DNA of 64,000 bases. Origin: Beta vulgaris subsp. vulgaris (taxonomy: Eukaryota; Streptophyta; Magnoliopsida; Caryophyllales; Amaranthaceae). The stretch covers positions 13,904,196 through 13,968,195 of the forward strand of contig NC_079210.1 of the NCBI RefSeq assembly GCF_026745355.1. Reading direction: 5' to 3'. Below the pieces are notes generated by a model. It was not told the DNA's origin. It ran no database searches and saw only the letters and a program-made list of their open reading frames with translations. Shown here piece after piece: positions 35,401-47,672 of this stretch. Each line of letters starts with the position of its first letter. Position 1 is the first letter of the stretch. Both the position numbers and the translations under genes were made by a program.

Positions 35401-36174
35401 GGACCAACCTAGTTGGGCAGCTCATGGATTAGTTTGCCTAGGTTGTAGTTGTTGTTTTCTGGTGTTATTTGAATTACTTACTTAGCAAAAAAAAAAAAAA
35501 AACAATATAAATTGAAACTAAAAAATCAAAAAAAAAATTAATCAAAGAAAATTACAAATCTAAACCCTAAATTACATGCGAAATTACATTCGTCATTCAT
35601 CATCTGCATCTCTTCGTCTTCATCTCTTCGTGTCGTCATGCGAAGATAGTGAAGCGGTGGTGGTTCAGAGACGAAGAAAGGACGTGTCGAACAAAGGACG
35701 AAGCGGTGGTGGTGGTTCATGTCATCGTTGAAGCGACGAAGAAAGGACGCCAATGTCGTCGTCGTCGTCGTGGTTCGTAACAATATCGAAGAAAGAAGAA
35801 GTGAAAGCGGTAATGGTGGTTCGTTGTGGAAGGAGAAGGGAGAAGGGAGGAAAAAGAGTAGAGGGTTGTCCTTCAGTTGGGAGAGAGGATCTGATTTTAT
35901 AGGGTTGGGGTTATAAGGGAGTGGCCGGGCTGGGGTTATAAGGGAGAAATGGGCCACACAGATTTTTTAAAAAAATAAGACAATATGATGCGGTCCACCA
36001 AACCGCATCGGATTTTAAAAACCGCATCAGTTTTTTTAATCTGATGCGGTCTACAAAAGGATCGCATCAGATTGTACTCCCAACTTTCCCTCCCTTTTTT
36101 AATGTTGATTGGGATGCGGTTTTACAAAAATCACATATGTTACTAAGTGACATATAAGGTTTTTTCCACTAGTA
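32470..36174. mobile_element. CACTA element 1, non-autonomous, carrying a LINE
   Basis: Left end CACTAGTGGAAAAAAGCC and right end GGTTTTTTCCACTAGT (last base changed to A). Target duplication AAG at 32467-32469 and 36175-36177. Both subterminal zones (32500-32680 and 35985-36125) repeat GATGCGGT/ACCGCATC in both orientations, the expected transposase-binding pattern. Without the inserted LINE it is about 1.2 kb. 35538-35957 has an open minus-strand frame (MAHFSLITPARPLPYNP) of simple composition that I do not believe is a real gene. No transposase. Confidence 0.9.
33012..35500 (+). pseudogene. LINE 3, 5'-truncated L1-type retrotransposon in CACTA 1
   Basis: Target duplication AACAATAT (33004-33011 and 35501-35508) and a terminal poly(A) of 14 bases prove target-primed insertion. 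The main frame (33073-34158, 361 residues) holds SIPGSKSPGLDGFGGYFFRD, LTLIPKVSCPKSVSEFRPIS, IMKLDLKKAYDTVDWLFLED and SKRGLRQGDPMSPLLFVICM. The FADD motif region is degraded (FCLDD). Later frames give ISIHHYWAQIFIIPRYVLKE and NISWEKVCSPKQVGGLGIR. ORF1 and the endonuclease are absent, as expected after 5' truncation. Confidence 0.95.
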
Positions 36175-36177
36175 AAG

Positions 36178-36245
36178 GACCCTTGGCCTCAAAAGAATCA
36201 TATGCTTTTTGAAAATCTATCTTGATCATGCACCTTGGAAAGGTA
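36178..36245 (-). pseudogene. LINE 1 piece: RT motif A
   Basis: PRCMIKIDFQKAYDSFE, the L1 RT motif A with its catalytic Asp, trapped between CACTA 1 and mariner 2. Joining across mariner 2 with one TA reads KGMKGNTFPRCMIKIDFQK in one frame. Confidence 0.9.
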
Positions 36246-36954
36246 CTCCCCGTCCCAATTTATTTGCTACATTTACTTTTTCACAAAGACCAAGAAAATG
36301 ATGGTGGCCCACTATGCAGAGGGTGTTTTAAGAGAAAAGTTAGGGGATTAATTAGTTGTAGAGAAGGGTGATTAAAAGGCATGAAAAGGGGACTTGGCCC
36401 ACATGTTGCAATCTGGCGCTTCTTTTTTGTAAAAAGTGGGAGTTATTTTCCCTCCAAATTTTCAGAACAAATATTATTGGATGTCAGTTACAAATATACA
36501 ACCAAGGGAGAATATTTTTTTCCTTCCAAAATTTCAGAGAACACTATACAATACAGGGGTTAAAATTTTCCCCCTAAAATTGGAACAGCCAAAATTCAAA
36601 ATTTTTGGGGAATTGAAATTTCCCCCAAAAAATCGAATTTCTTTTTTAAACTTAAAGGGGACTATATAAACAGGACCATTTTTCATTTGAGAGCATTTGA
36701 CCACCAAAAGCTCATCTTTGAGCATTTCACCACCAAGATCATCAAAGACAACAACCAACCAACCAATTTCTTTTGGGGGGGGGGGTTGGGGTGGATTCAC
36801 TCTCAAAAACATCATCATTGAGTGATATATAGTGCCATTTTTTATTTAAAAGCCTCACTTGAGGAAAGTGTTGAAGCATTATCAGCTTGAACATATCTGG
36901 CATCCATAGCTTAGCTATGGCCCCCTAGACAGTTCTACAGACAACACCTCAACA

Positions 36955-39210
36955 CCATCCCCATCGGCTCAACCCATACCACAAAATCAGCCACCCTTTG
37001 ATCTCAATGATCCACTGCCAGAACCAATTGCAGAACCAGAGCCACATCCACAACCACTGCCAAAGGTCTTTGATCTTAACTGACCACCAGTAGCTGCATC
37101 TCCAGAAGAACAAGAAGAGTTCTTTACTGAAATAAAACAAGTAAATGGTTATGTTGAGTTAGTTGCTGAGTGGTTAGATGATGACTCAGATGTCCAAGCC
37201 ACAAAATATGACCGGACAAATAGTGAAATAGATGATGAGCAACAAGAACAAGAACAACCAGAAGAAGCGGTCAATGAAACGAGGAGGAGCAAGGTATTGG
37301 ACAATCATGGGAGAGGTAATGTTGCAAACAGGCTACAACAAGTGGCACAAAGAAGTAATTATGGCCAATTCACTTTACCTCATGGAGCTATATTAAAAAT
37401 TGCAATTGAATTAAAGACTTCAAGGTGGGCAGTTGGTAGAATATGAAAGAATGTATCACAACAACTCCAACAAAATGCATCAATAGATGTGAGTCACAAA
37501 AAAATAGAGAGGGTAGGCAGAAAAAGAATCCAGTTGGATCCTCAAAAACTAACTTCAATTCCACTAAGGAAGAGGACAAGTATAAGATCAACAGCAGCAT
37601 TAGGTGTGCACAAGTCAACCTTGTAACAGGTTGGTGAAAAGGGGTGCCATCAAACCTCATCTGACCCCAGCACATAAGGTTGCTAGGGTGTTGTGGTCTT
37701 TGGGTTCCATCATACCAAACACTAGGGGTGTTCGCGGTTTGGGTTGGTGCGGTTTGGGATGTAACCCAACCCAAACCGCAAATATACGGTTTGAAAATTT
37801 TCCAACCCAAACCGCACCGCAATTTTTCCCAACCCAACCCAACCCAAACCGCGCAAAACGGTTTGGTGCGGTTTGGGTTGCGGTTTAACCATTTTTTCCT
37901 CCGCGACATTACTTTTGTAATCTAAGATTAAAAAAAAATTGTTACTAAGAGTCCAAATAGATATGAAGTTGAATTCATAATTAAACATATATAATGATTT
38001 ATCAAAAGTGTTAAAGTTTTTTACCTCAAACTTCTTTTTTCAATTTTATACTTGTATGTCACCTTTATAAGTGTATTTAATTTTATTTTTTTTTTAAATA
38101 TGTAACTTTGCGGTTTGCGGTGCGGTTTTGGTTTACAAAAATTAAAACCCAACCCAAACCGCAAACCGCGGTTTGCTTGAAATCATAACCCAAACCGCAA
38201 TTTTGAAACCGCAAACCAACCCAAACCGCGAAAAAACAGTTTGGGTTGCGGTTTGGTGCGGTCCAGACCGCACTTTGAACAGCCCTACCAAACACTATCC
38301 AAAAAATACCAAAATTCAGCAACATGTACAATGTGGTTCATGTGGATGAGAAATGGTTTTGTATGAGCAAAATTTCTTAGAGGTACTACCTAGCCATAGG
38401 TGAAGCAGAGCCATATAGAAGATGCAAAAGCAAGAGATTCATAATCAAGATCATGTTCATAGCTGCACTTACAAGGCCCATTATCACATTCAATGGTGTG
38501 GTAATTTTTGATGGGAAGATAGGCATCTTCCCATTCATAGAAGAGGTGGCAGCAAAGAGGTCTAGTTGTAACAGAGATGCAGGGGTGATTGAAACCAAAC
38601 CTCTACTAAGCATCACAAAAGAAGTCATAAGAGAGAAGCTAATAAACCACATACTGCCAGCCATAAGAGAGAAGTGGCCAGAGGATGGATGTATGTAAAT
38701 CTGGATTGTCCAAGACAATGCAAGGCCACACATAGCAAGTGATGATGCTCAATTCAACTTAGAGGCAAAAAAGATGGATTTGACATAAAATTAATCAATC
38801 AACCAACACAATCTCCTGATATGAATGTGTTGGATCTTGGTTTTTTTAATGCAATTCAAACATTAAAAGATCAAATTGCACCTAGAACTGTGAAGCACTT
38901 GGTGAAGGCAGTGAACATGGCCTATGACAAGTAGGATCGTAAGCTATGCAATCACATATGGTTGACTCTACAACAAGTGATGAAGGAGACTCTTATAGTC
39001 AAGGGTAACAATAATTATCACATACCACATATGGGAAAGAAAGCACTAGAAAGGAGAGATGAGTTACCAACATCCATTATCCTTAGTCCACAACTAGTAC
39101 AAGAGAGAAAACAATGGGCACAAGAAGGTCATATTGAAGATGAACAACAAGAACCAAACTATGCAACAAGTGAGGAATCAGATTCAAATGACGGTATTGG
39201 CATAATATAA
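36955..39210 (+). pseudogene. Plant mariner transposase (DD39D), with stops and a hAT insertion
   Basis: The N-terminal part has a repeated FDLN motif and an acidic stretch (about 36980-37250), then a DNA-binding region (GAILKIAIELKTSRWAVGRI). The hAT element 37723-38287 splits the gene. After it come VVHVDEKWFCMSKIS (first Asp), IWIVQDNARPH (second Asp) and QSPDMNVLDLGFF (third Asp). Allowing for one frameshift near 38770, 39 residues separate the second and third Asp. Stops occur near 37081, 37444, 37622, 38377, 38696 and 38932. The C-terminus is acidic (EQQEPNYATSEESDSNDG) and ends at a TAA at 39208-39210. Confidence 0.9.
37723..38287. mobile_element. hAT-type MITE 5 (CGGTTTGGGTTG-rich) in the mariner 2 transposase
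   Basis: Ends TAGGGGTGTTCGCGG and, reverse complemented, TAGGGCTGTTCAAAGTGCGG. A perfect 8-bp target duplication, CCAAACAC, flanks it (37715-37722 and 38288-38295). Both ends are packed with GGTTTGGGTTG/CAACCCAAACC words, which produce long low-complexity frames on both strands. 565 bp, no gene. Confidence 0.95.
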
Positions 39211-39439
39211 ATACAAACATCAAGCAATGGGTATTTGGAGGCCATTTTTTTGGGCATCAGAGTGCAAGATGAAGTTCAGTTTTTGTATGTAAAATACACC
39301 ACATATAGGTTGGTTACACATTTTGTATATGTACATGAAAACATTTTGTATTTAACCTTTACATTTATAATGTGAAAACATTTTGGGTTGCAAAACACTT
39401 CATATTAATGTTAAGTAAAAAAACATGCATCACCTATTG

Positions 39440-39590
39440 TTAAGGTAAAAAACAGTTCATATAAAGTTAAGTGAAACAACGTACAGTTCATATAAAGTTA
39501 AGTAAAACAACAGTTCATATAAAGTTAAGTAAAAAAACAGTTCATATATAGTTAAGTAAATACAGTTCATGTAAAGTTAAGTAAAAAAAT
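39440..39590 (+). repeat. Short tandem array in mariner 2 (about 30-bp unit)
   Basis: ACAGTTCATATAAAGTTAAG recurs five times at roughly 26- to 37-bp spacing with small changes. Lies in the 3' region of the transposase gene. Confidence 0.85.
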
Positions 39591-40160
39591 AGGGTATCAT
39601 TGAATCAAACAAATGAGTGACAAAAATAGAAAATCAAATTAAACATGCACAAGATACATTGGTGCAAGATAACTTCAATCAGATTTCATTTTTTTATCAC
39701 TCATATTTGAGACAAAATGATAATCAATTTAAACAATTTATAAATACAAGTTAGGCATGATTAACATTCCTCTCAGGGAGTCCCCACTCATCCATATATA
39801 ACTCAACACATGAATTCAAACAGAGGGAAAGTTGAAAAGAAGAGCATAAATATTTGGTGGCAATATGAGTTATATGATGTCAAAAGGTATAATGGTCAAG
39901 GTATAAATCAACAGACCTCATTCATCATTGAGGAGTATAAGGCACCTCTCATGTAAACAAATTATAAGTCATTAATACTCTTTTGGACAACCTATATAAC
40001 ACCACAAATAACATAAACATGCCTCATCAGTTATTTACACTACAATCCTATTCAATTTACCACTGATTAAATGCAAAATGGAGTACATATTTAGATGTTT
40101 TATCCCATATCATCCTTGAGGATCACACCAATACACACACAACCGATTCATGCAACACTC
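39591..40160. other. Unique spacer in mariner 2
   Basis: AT-rich sequence between the two tandem arrays. No gene or repeat recognised. Confidence 0.5.
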
Positions 40161-41210
40161 AACCTTAAATAACTAAATCAAGCCATATTCATCTTAAATC
40201 AACAACAACAAGGCAGAGAACAAACAGAACATGCATAACTCAACCTTAAATAAGTAAATCAAACCTTATTCATCTTAAAACAACAACGACAAGGTAGAGA
40301 ACAACCAAAACATGCACCACTCAACCTTAAATAAGTAAATCAAGCCTTATTCATGTTAAGACAACAACAATGTAGAGAACATCCAATTCATGCATCAGGG
40401 AACCTTAATTAAAAAACAGAAACAAGCCTTATTCATCTTAAAATAACAACAACAAGGCAGAGAACAACCAAAACATGCATAACTCAACCTTAAATAAGTA
40501 AATCAAACCTTAGTTATGTTAAAACAACAACAACAAGACATAGAACAACCAAAACATGCATCAGTGAACCTTAAAAAACTAAATCAAGCCTTATTCATCT
40601 TTAAAAAACAACAACAAGACAGAGAACAACCAAAACATGCATAACTCAACCTTAAATAAGTAAATCAAACCTAATTCATCTTAAAACAACAACAAGACAG
40701 AGAACAACCAAAACATGCACCACTCAACCTTAAATAAGTAAATCAAACCTTATTCATGTTAAAACAACAAGGCAGAAAACAACCAAAACATGCATTAGTG
40801 AACCTTAAAAAACTAAATGAAGCCCTATTCATCTTTAAAAAACAACAACAAGGCAGAGAACAACCAAAATATTCATCAGTGAACCTTCAAAAACTAAATC
40901 AAGCCTTATTCATCTTTAAAAAACAACAACAAGGCAGAGAACAACTAAAACATGCATCAGTGAACCTTAAAAAACTAAATCAAGCCCTATTCATCTTTAA
41001 AAAACAACAAGAAGGCAGAGAACAACCAAAACATGCATTAGTGAACCTTAAAAAACTAAATCAAGCCTTTTTCATCTTTAAAAAACAACAACAAGGCAGA
41101 GAACAACCAAAACACGGATCATTAAACCTTAGAAAACTAAATCAAGCCTTTATAATCAACAAACAACAAACAACATGGCAGAGAACATCCAAAACATGCA
41201 TCTTTTAAAC
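40161..41210 (-). repeat. 81-bp minisatellite in mariner 2 (about 13 copies)
   Basis: The phrase AACCTTAAATAASTAAATC starts at 40161, 40242, 40323, 40401, 40486, 40567, 40648, 40726, 40801, 40882, 40963, 41044 and 41125. Most intervals are exactly 81 bp. Each unit also has AACAACAAGGCAGAGAACAA and CAAAACATGCAT. Because 81 is divisible by 3 and the units lack stops in one frame, 40756-41208 is open on the plus strand with 27-residue repeats. I take that as a by-product of the array. It starts just beyond the 3' end of the convergent ORF. Confidence 0.95.
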
Positions 41211-41341
41211 TAAAATAACTAAATCAATCAAGATCTCCTTAAATCAACCAAGATAAACAAAGTGAAATCATAACCGTAAACGCAATCCCACAGGAAAGTC
41301 ATTCAAAAAAACTTCCAAAAAATTAAAAATAGAGAATAAAG

Positions 41342-41663
41342 TTAAGGAGTGGACCGATCTCCCGCAAAATCACAAAGGGGATGTTCATAAATCATTTCTT
41401 GATGGTTTTTATACCACCGAAGGTAAGATCGCCATGAATCGAACCCTTCTGGAGGTGGATCTTCGAATTTTTACGCTTTTTTTTTTCCTTTTTTAGACAA
41501 CCAAACTCAAGATCTGGTGGTTTCTTTGAAGGAGCGCCGCAAGCCCAGCAATATTTTCCAAAATCCAACACCTTTTTTGAAACCCTAGCTTTTTTGCCTC
41601 AGTATCAAACTCATCAAGCAAAGAAAAGAGTCTTTTCTTCGAGTTTGGAGTTAACGCATCCAT
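41342..41663 (-). pseudogene. Convergent second ORF of mariner 2 (unknown, about 107 codons)
   Basis: I do not recognise it. The start MDALTPNSKKRLFSLLDEF is at 41663, behind a pyrimidine-rich leader on the minus strand (41880-41810 contains CTCTCTCTTTCC and CTCTCTTCTTCTTC). The first frame runs to a stop near 41495. A neighbouring frame keeps coding character: DPPPEGFDSWRSYLRWYKNH then QEMIYEHPLCDFAGDRSTP before TAA at 41342-41344. Two frameshifts would join them into a protein of about 107 residues, close to the 110 residues of the ORF in mariner 1. I see no clear sequence match between the two. It could be a captured host gene. Confidence 0.4.
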
Positions 41664-42113
41664 GGAAAACCGACAAAAACAGGGGACTCAAAATGTAAAC
41701 TCACTCAAAAAATGAAAATTTTGGTTTCACAATAATCGCAGGAAGGTGTAGACTATTAATCTACGGATTTTTTTATGAAATTTGAAGTCTCAAACCCTAG
41801 ATCTGAGGGTTTGATGAAGAAGAAGAGAGAGGAAAGTGATAGTCAGAAGGAAAGAGAGAGAATTAACGTTGAAATGTAATTAGGGTTTTTTGGAGGGAGT
41901 TTTATAGGGGTCGTTGGGAGGGTTAAATGGGGGAGGGTGGGTATTAAATGTGTTATGTGGGTAGTGTTAGGTTAACTTAGGCCTAATTATTTGGGATGAT
42001 GGTTTAGGAGTTGCGCATTTTAACCATATATATAAAATTTTGCAAATGTAGCAATTGAAATGGGACACACCTAAATGGCAAAATGTAGCAACTAAATTAG
42101 GACAGATGGAGTA

Positions 42114-44110
42114 TTTCCTTTCATACCTTTAATTAACTCATAAATAAGTATCACATGGTCATAAATGACTCTGTCTTTTACAAATGCAGACTTACGACCA
42201 ACAATAATATCATCTAGTACATGCTGCATTCTATTGCTTAAAACGATAAAAATGATTTTGTATAGAATGCTGGAACATGCAACAGGCCTAAAATCTTTAA
42301 TAGCACATAAACTATTGACCTTAGGAATAAAAAACGAAACATAAGCACAGTTGGATTTGTCTAGGCATAAGCTAGTTTCAAAAAAAAAATTGGACAGCAG
42401 CTTCAGTATCAAGTCCGATAATAGACAAGAGGTATTGAAAAAGTGGGCATAAAAATCCATCAATTCCAGGACTCTTAGTAGCATACTAGCATCCATAATG
42501 AAAAAGAGCAGTGTGTACCTCCTCATATATCATGGGCTGACATAGTAGGATTTTTTATTGTTTAAGAGGAAGGGACCTCTTTAGTTGATATTCTATAAAC
42601 CATAGGATAAGATGGAGCATCACATCCCATCAATCTTTGGTAAAAGCAGTACTTAAGTTCAGCTTTCAAAGTCACTAGAGTTTGACATCTAGTGCCGTCA
42701 TCAGCAATCAGAACTGGAATGCCATTCAAGTGTTGTATCAAATTAGAGTAATAAGCATGAAAAAATTTGGTGTTTGATTCACCCAACTTAATCTAGACAG
42801 CTCAAGACTTCTGCTACCAAATTCTCTCCTCGATACAACTCTATACTTCATGAGGATTTGCTTATCCTCACTAATCAACAGACCATTATCACCCTAGTTT
42901 AGTCTGCACCTAAAGAAGCTCTGACTAAGATTAGCAACTTTCTCTGAAGTCTTCACAAAACACATGGTGTTAATGCTCGTAAGAGGGAACTAAGAGCTTT
43001 AAGCTTATAACTAGATGGCAATATATGGTATATGATGAAAATTTGTTCCTCCAAATCTATTGAATAGTATGCAAAAGTTCCTCATGATCAGTAAGCACAT
43101 CGAGAAACCTAAAAGGAGAGTTTATTTTCATGGAATCATGAAAATCCATCACCAAAGGGCTATGGTGAAATATGTTCCTTTCAAGAACTTGAATAAAAAC
43201 ATTTGGAAACTCTTTGCACCATTGGTCATTACCCAATAATCTAATAATATTAGTATGCACTCTATTTTCTCCTTGTTGTTAATTACACCAAGTGTAAGAG
43301 CTGGCCACCATTCTTAGTGTATGTAAAAAATTAACTCCAAATAGTCACAGAATTCTTTGATTTCTGCTTTAGTAATAGCATGCGCATGCATCTTGTCTTC
43401 AATCAACAAAGTGGAATTGAAATCACCTCCCAATAGGAGGGAATCAACTTGAGAAAAAACATGGTTTATGAAACACCAAAGATCAATCCTATGTTTTATA
43501 GTGTTAAAAAAAATTGAACTTCAACCTGATTGTTTTTCAATAATAAGGCACCAAATTACCTGAGCATGCTCCTCTATTTTCACAACATTAATAGTTTTAA
43601 CATTCGAACTAACCTATATCCTCCCATTTTCAGCATCAGTTAATTGTTAATTACAAGCCAATGATTGAACATCTTCTAAGAAATCTGCATAAACAATTTA
43701 CTTTGTTTAGCTTTGGTCTCCAAAATAGCATAGACATCAACTTAACTTTTACGAAAGCAGGTTTTCACTTTCTTCTGTTTGAAGGATCCATCGCAAACCC
43801 TCACATTCCATATCAAGAGCTTCATAGTGAACCAAAGGGGATAATGTAGTAGAGCCTTGCCTTTTTCAACGGGAATAGTCATGACATCTCCATGAATCAC
43901 CTCCTTAGGCAGCACCTCATTAAGATATCCACCGATATTGATACAGCATGATCAACGACAAGTCTCTTAATAGGTTTACTAAGTTGAAACCAAGTCTTTT
44001 CAGGAGGTGCATCCTTCGCAACTTGCACAACTTTTGGGATCTATTGCTTCTTTGATGGGGGTAGTTTTATAGTATCCTTGTCAGCAAGAAGATCCCCACC
44101 TTCTAACATT
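42114..44110 (-). pseudogene. LINE 1 piece: ORF1 end, endonuclease and start of RT
   Basis: The ORF2 start is at 43825 (MKLLIWNVRVCDGSFKQKK), the usual first residues of a plant L1 endonuclease. VDVYAILETK and LLGGDFNSTLL follow as endonuclease motifs, then NIFHHSPLVMDF with its catalytic His region near 43160. GESNTKFFHAYYS (42786) links to the RT, which begins with FFIPKVNSLCAIKDFRPVAC and AFVKDRVIYDHVILIYELIK before mariner 2. 43826-44110 holds the decayed end of ORF1. Many stops and shifts. Confidence 0.9.
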
Positions 44111-46070
44111 CACTAGAGGAAAAAAAGCTAAGGATTGCGGTTATCTAAAAACCGCAACCGTTAATATTGAGGGCTACGATTAGCCAAAAAACCGCATCCC
44201 TTTATAAAAAGTTCAAGAGTAAGAATGGATGAATACTTCTTCTTATCAATAATTATGGCTTTAGAGGTCAAATTCGACCATGAAAACTTCAGATCTAAAG
44301 TTTTTATGGTCTAATTTGACCTTTAAAATCTCAAATGTATCCTTCAATGGTGGTGGAGAAGAAAAGAAAGAAGGGGGGCGGCGGTTACTTGGCGGTGGTG
44401 ATGGGTGGCGGTAATTTTACGAAGGTGGTGGACGGTGGTTATCGACAGCGGTGAGGTGGAAGCGGCAAGAGAAGGGGGCAACGTGAGGTGGAGGTGGTTC
44501 TTGGAGAGAGAGGGAGGGAGAACATGGTGGAGGGATGATGAGAAGTTGAAGAGGAGTTTTTTTTATTCTAAACAACCTTTTAATTAAAGGATTTTCCTTT
44601 CCATCATCCTTGTTTCTGTTTCTTAAACCCTTTCCCTTTCCCCTATCTAAACCAAACTCCCCCTTAGGTCAGTGGTTAGTTAGGTAGTTTGATTTAGGGG
44701 TTCTGTTTAACGATGCAAAAAACCTATTATCAATTGTCGTCTGTTTTTTGTGGATTAAAATAAACATTTTTTTTTGAAAAGCATAAGCAAAAATAACTGA
44801 AACTTATGGAAAACAAGTTCCAAGATAACAAACTAACTATGGTTGAAAGAATGCAGAAGGAACGAAAGTCCTTGAAACTAAAGATATGGTCAATTGATAA
44901 CTGTAGCATATCATCTCCAAATTAATTTAGGGTTTCGTTTTTTAGACCCAGATAATGACGAAACTCCAACATTCATAGTATAAGCAACAAGATTTTAGGA
45001 AAACATGAAACCCTAAAAAACCCCATGAGAAATTAGATCTTAATTCTAGCAAATTCGAAAAAGTATCACAAGATCTAAAACAAATAGCAAATAAACCCAT
45101 AATGTAACTAAAATGAATTGAAATTTCATGGAAATTAAATATTAGAGATAAATTGACTAACCCTTGAAATATAAAGCCAATAATCATAAGATGCTGCTGA
45201 AAAATTAAAGGAGGCAGATTGGGCTACGAGTTGTAAACCTCGACGAGGGAGATGCTGTTGATTCAACAACAGCGAGATTAGGCGTCGGCCAGGTGAGCGT
45301 GGTGGGGTTTCACCTTTGTTTCTGTCTGTTGGTAGAAGTTCGACTCAACGGCAAGAGAATCAAAGGAAGTATAAAGGATTAGGGCTGGGAGTGAGGAAGG
45401 GAGAGGGAAAGAGAGAGGGAGCGAGGGAGAGCGAGGGTTAGAGAATGTTCATTTCAGTGTTAGTGAGGAAAATATGCGAAAATAATTATAAAAAAGGGTT
45501 GTGATTAACCCAAAAACTGCATCCCTTTATCATAAAGGGTTGTGATTTTGGGCTAACCGCAACCCTTTGTGATCTTTCAAGTTTTTAGGCTTATGGGTTT
45601 TCTAGTGGTGTTGGTGGATTTATGGGTGGTTGTGTGTGTTTGGGTGGAAGTAATGATGAGTTTATGGGTGCATGTGGTGGATTTTTTCCCCGGTGGTTTG
45701 GTGGTGGCAATGGCTTACGGTGGTAGTGTGGTGGTTAGGGTAGCGAAGGTGGTGGTGATAGTGGCTAGGATGGTGGGTCGGTGGTTGGTGTGGTGGTGAC
45801 GGTGTCTAGGATGGTGGGTCGATGGTTCGAGTGGTGGTATGGTGCCTGGGTGGTGGTTGTGGTGGTTGGAGTATTGGTCAACCATTGGTCGAGGTGACCA
45901 TGGAATAGAGAAGGGAAAGGGTAAGTGAAACCTTAGGGGGGGATAGGTAATGGAAGTAGAGGACTTTGGGGGTAATGGGGAGGGTAAGAATGATTGAAAT
46001 GTGTTAACAAACAACAAGGGAATCAACCTATTTGATTCTCTTACCCTTTCCTAAAACCCCCAAATTAAAT

Positions 46071-47620
46071 GTCGCCTAAGTATAATGGCAAGTAAAGGTC
46101 ATTATTTCACAAGGAATAAGGGTAATCACCGAAAACATTAATTATAATAAGCTAGACTAAGACATAGTTAAGAGATTTGTAAATTATCAACTAGAAACTA
46201 TTAAATAAAAGGAACTAGGGTAGGGGAATTCACAAATTAGGCAAATAATAATGGGGTAGTCTAAAGATAATGAATCAAAGAGGTCATCTAATAAATCCCT
46301 AATTACTCTTTCAAGCTAAAGAGGGTTACTCAAATTGGAGATTATAATCTCGACTCAAGAACATTAATAATAATAATAATTAAGCCCCTTGGCTAAAACC
46401 CCTATTTTCATGCAAGTTTAGTTAAGTGAAAGTGTGGGGAGTCAACTCTTCAATTTCATCTTTCAATCCTTCATTGAAGTGACTAATAATTAAGTTTTCG
46501 TGGAGGCCATTCACAAACACCAACAGTATAAATCCTATTTTTCATTTGATTTCATTTTCCATTATAACCCCAAATATGATGCAATGGCTCATGATATTAT
46601 TAATGGCTTCATCCCCTCCCAAGCAAAATAACTACTCACAAATCATAATAAACTAATAAATAAAATAAACAATAACAGCTAAAAACATGAAAATCAAACA
46701 CTAATCTAGGATGAACAAGTAAATAGAGTGAATGAAATGGGAATGAAAATAAGTTAATGAAACAACAAAATATGAGAGAGAGTAAGAAATTCTCATTAAA
46801 GTTACAAGGAGCCTCCAAATCTTCAAGTTTCCTTCTTACTTCAAATTCCAAGTTTTTCAACAAGTTTCTCTCACTTCTCTCTCTAGAAAATGAGATTTTC
46901 TCTCTCTAAAAACCCTAACTAAAACCTCTAATAAAACTTATGGAGGCTATCCCTCCTCTCTCCCCTTCCGACGTTAGGGGTTCGTTCCTTTTAAAAGATT
47001 TAAAGATTACATCATTAAACGGGTTGAAAAAGGTATTTTTCGCATAATTCAAGCAGCGCGACCACTCCATATAGTGTGGAGCGAGCTCTCCATAAAATTT
47101 TACGCAGGCATAAGGTTTCTGGGCTTCTAGAGGGGGCGCTCCAAGAAATACGGAGCGGGCGCGTCGTTTTGGAAGACGTGCATGACTTCAAAGAGCTATA
47201 TCTATTTTATTTTTCATCGAAATCAAGATTGTGGCCACTTGTTGGAAAGATATCGAACTAAAATTTAATCTCAAACTTGAATCACTGAAAAATATTGTTT
47301 GGGTTGAAAGTTATGACCAATTTTAATTTGACCGTTGTACACAAATCCTTCCAAAAGCGATTGTTTTGGCAAAATTGCTCCACTTTATGCTTGGTGTGTG
47401 GTATGGAGACCTCTAAGGTTGATCCTACTTTATCAAACACAAATAAGCATTACCAAACCCTATATAAATAGGAAAATAACTAATATTCACAAATAAGCTA
47501 TAAATAACTTAATTATTCTAAATTACGTAAAATAAGCTAGAAAATGATAAATGAAGAGGAAAAATGACTCTAAACATGAGAAAAATTAGGCATTTGAGTG
47601 ATACAAATATCACTCATCGG
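46071..47620 (-). repeat. Possible LTR or LTR fragment inside CACTA 2
   Basis: On the minus strand it begins TGATATTTGTATCACTC, with the palindrome GAGTGATACAAATATCACTC at the edge, and ends near ACTTAGGCGACA, in a manner seen in some Gypsy LTRs. No 5-bp target duplication could be matched. 47050-47180 is an unusually GC-rich patch with repeated GGAGC/GCTCC words. Low confidence. Confidence 0.3.
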
Positions 47621-47672
47621 CAATCACTTGTAGAATTTTTCAACGATGTAATTATTTGTCTTTTGTAATTAT

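Larger units (their letters stand above)
36246..42111 (+). mobile_element. Mariner-like element 2 (5.9 kb), inserted in LINE 1
   Basis: TIRs: left CTCCCCGTCCCAATTTATTT followed by GCTACATTTAC; right (reverse complement) CTCCATCTGTCCTAATTTAG followed by TTGCTACATTT. Flanked by TA at 36244-36245 and 42112-42113. It holds a broken plus-strand transposase split by a hAT element, two tandem arrays, and a convergent ORF on the minus strand. 36270-36950 is leader sequence without a recognised gene. Its TIR differs from that of mariner 1, so it belongs to another family. Confidence 0.9.

Noticed and set aside
35538..35957. 139-codon minus frame in CACTA 1
   Set aside because: Poly-Thr/Leu-rich simple composition with a rival frame on the other strand. 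No support as a gene.
37388..38331. Several overlapping open frames rich in GLGWVG/NPTQT
   Set aside because: Products of the GGTTTGGGTTG repeats of hAT 5, open in many frames at once.
40161..41210. Could this regular array be a CRISPR?
   Set aside because: Units of 81 bp are similar over their whole length, without unique spacers, in a plant transposon.
45569..46026. Val/Gly-rich plus frame and His/Pro-rich minus frame
   Set aside because: Low-complexity GGTGGT DNA, open on both strands, no conserved motif.
46071..47620. Calling this a second solo LTR
   Set aside because: No matching 5-bp flank could be found for any TG...CA choice of ends. Kept only as a low-confidence repeat.
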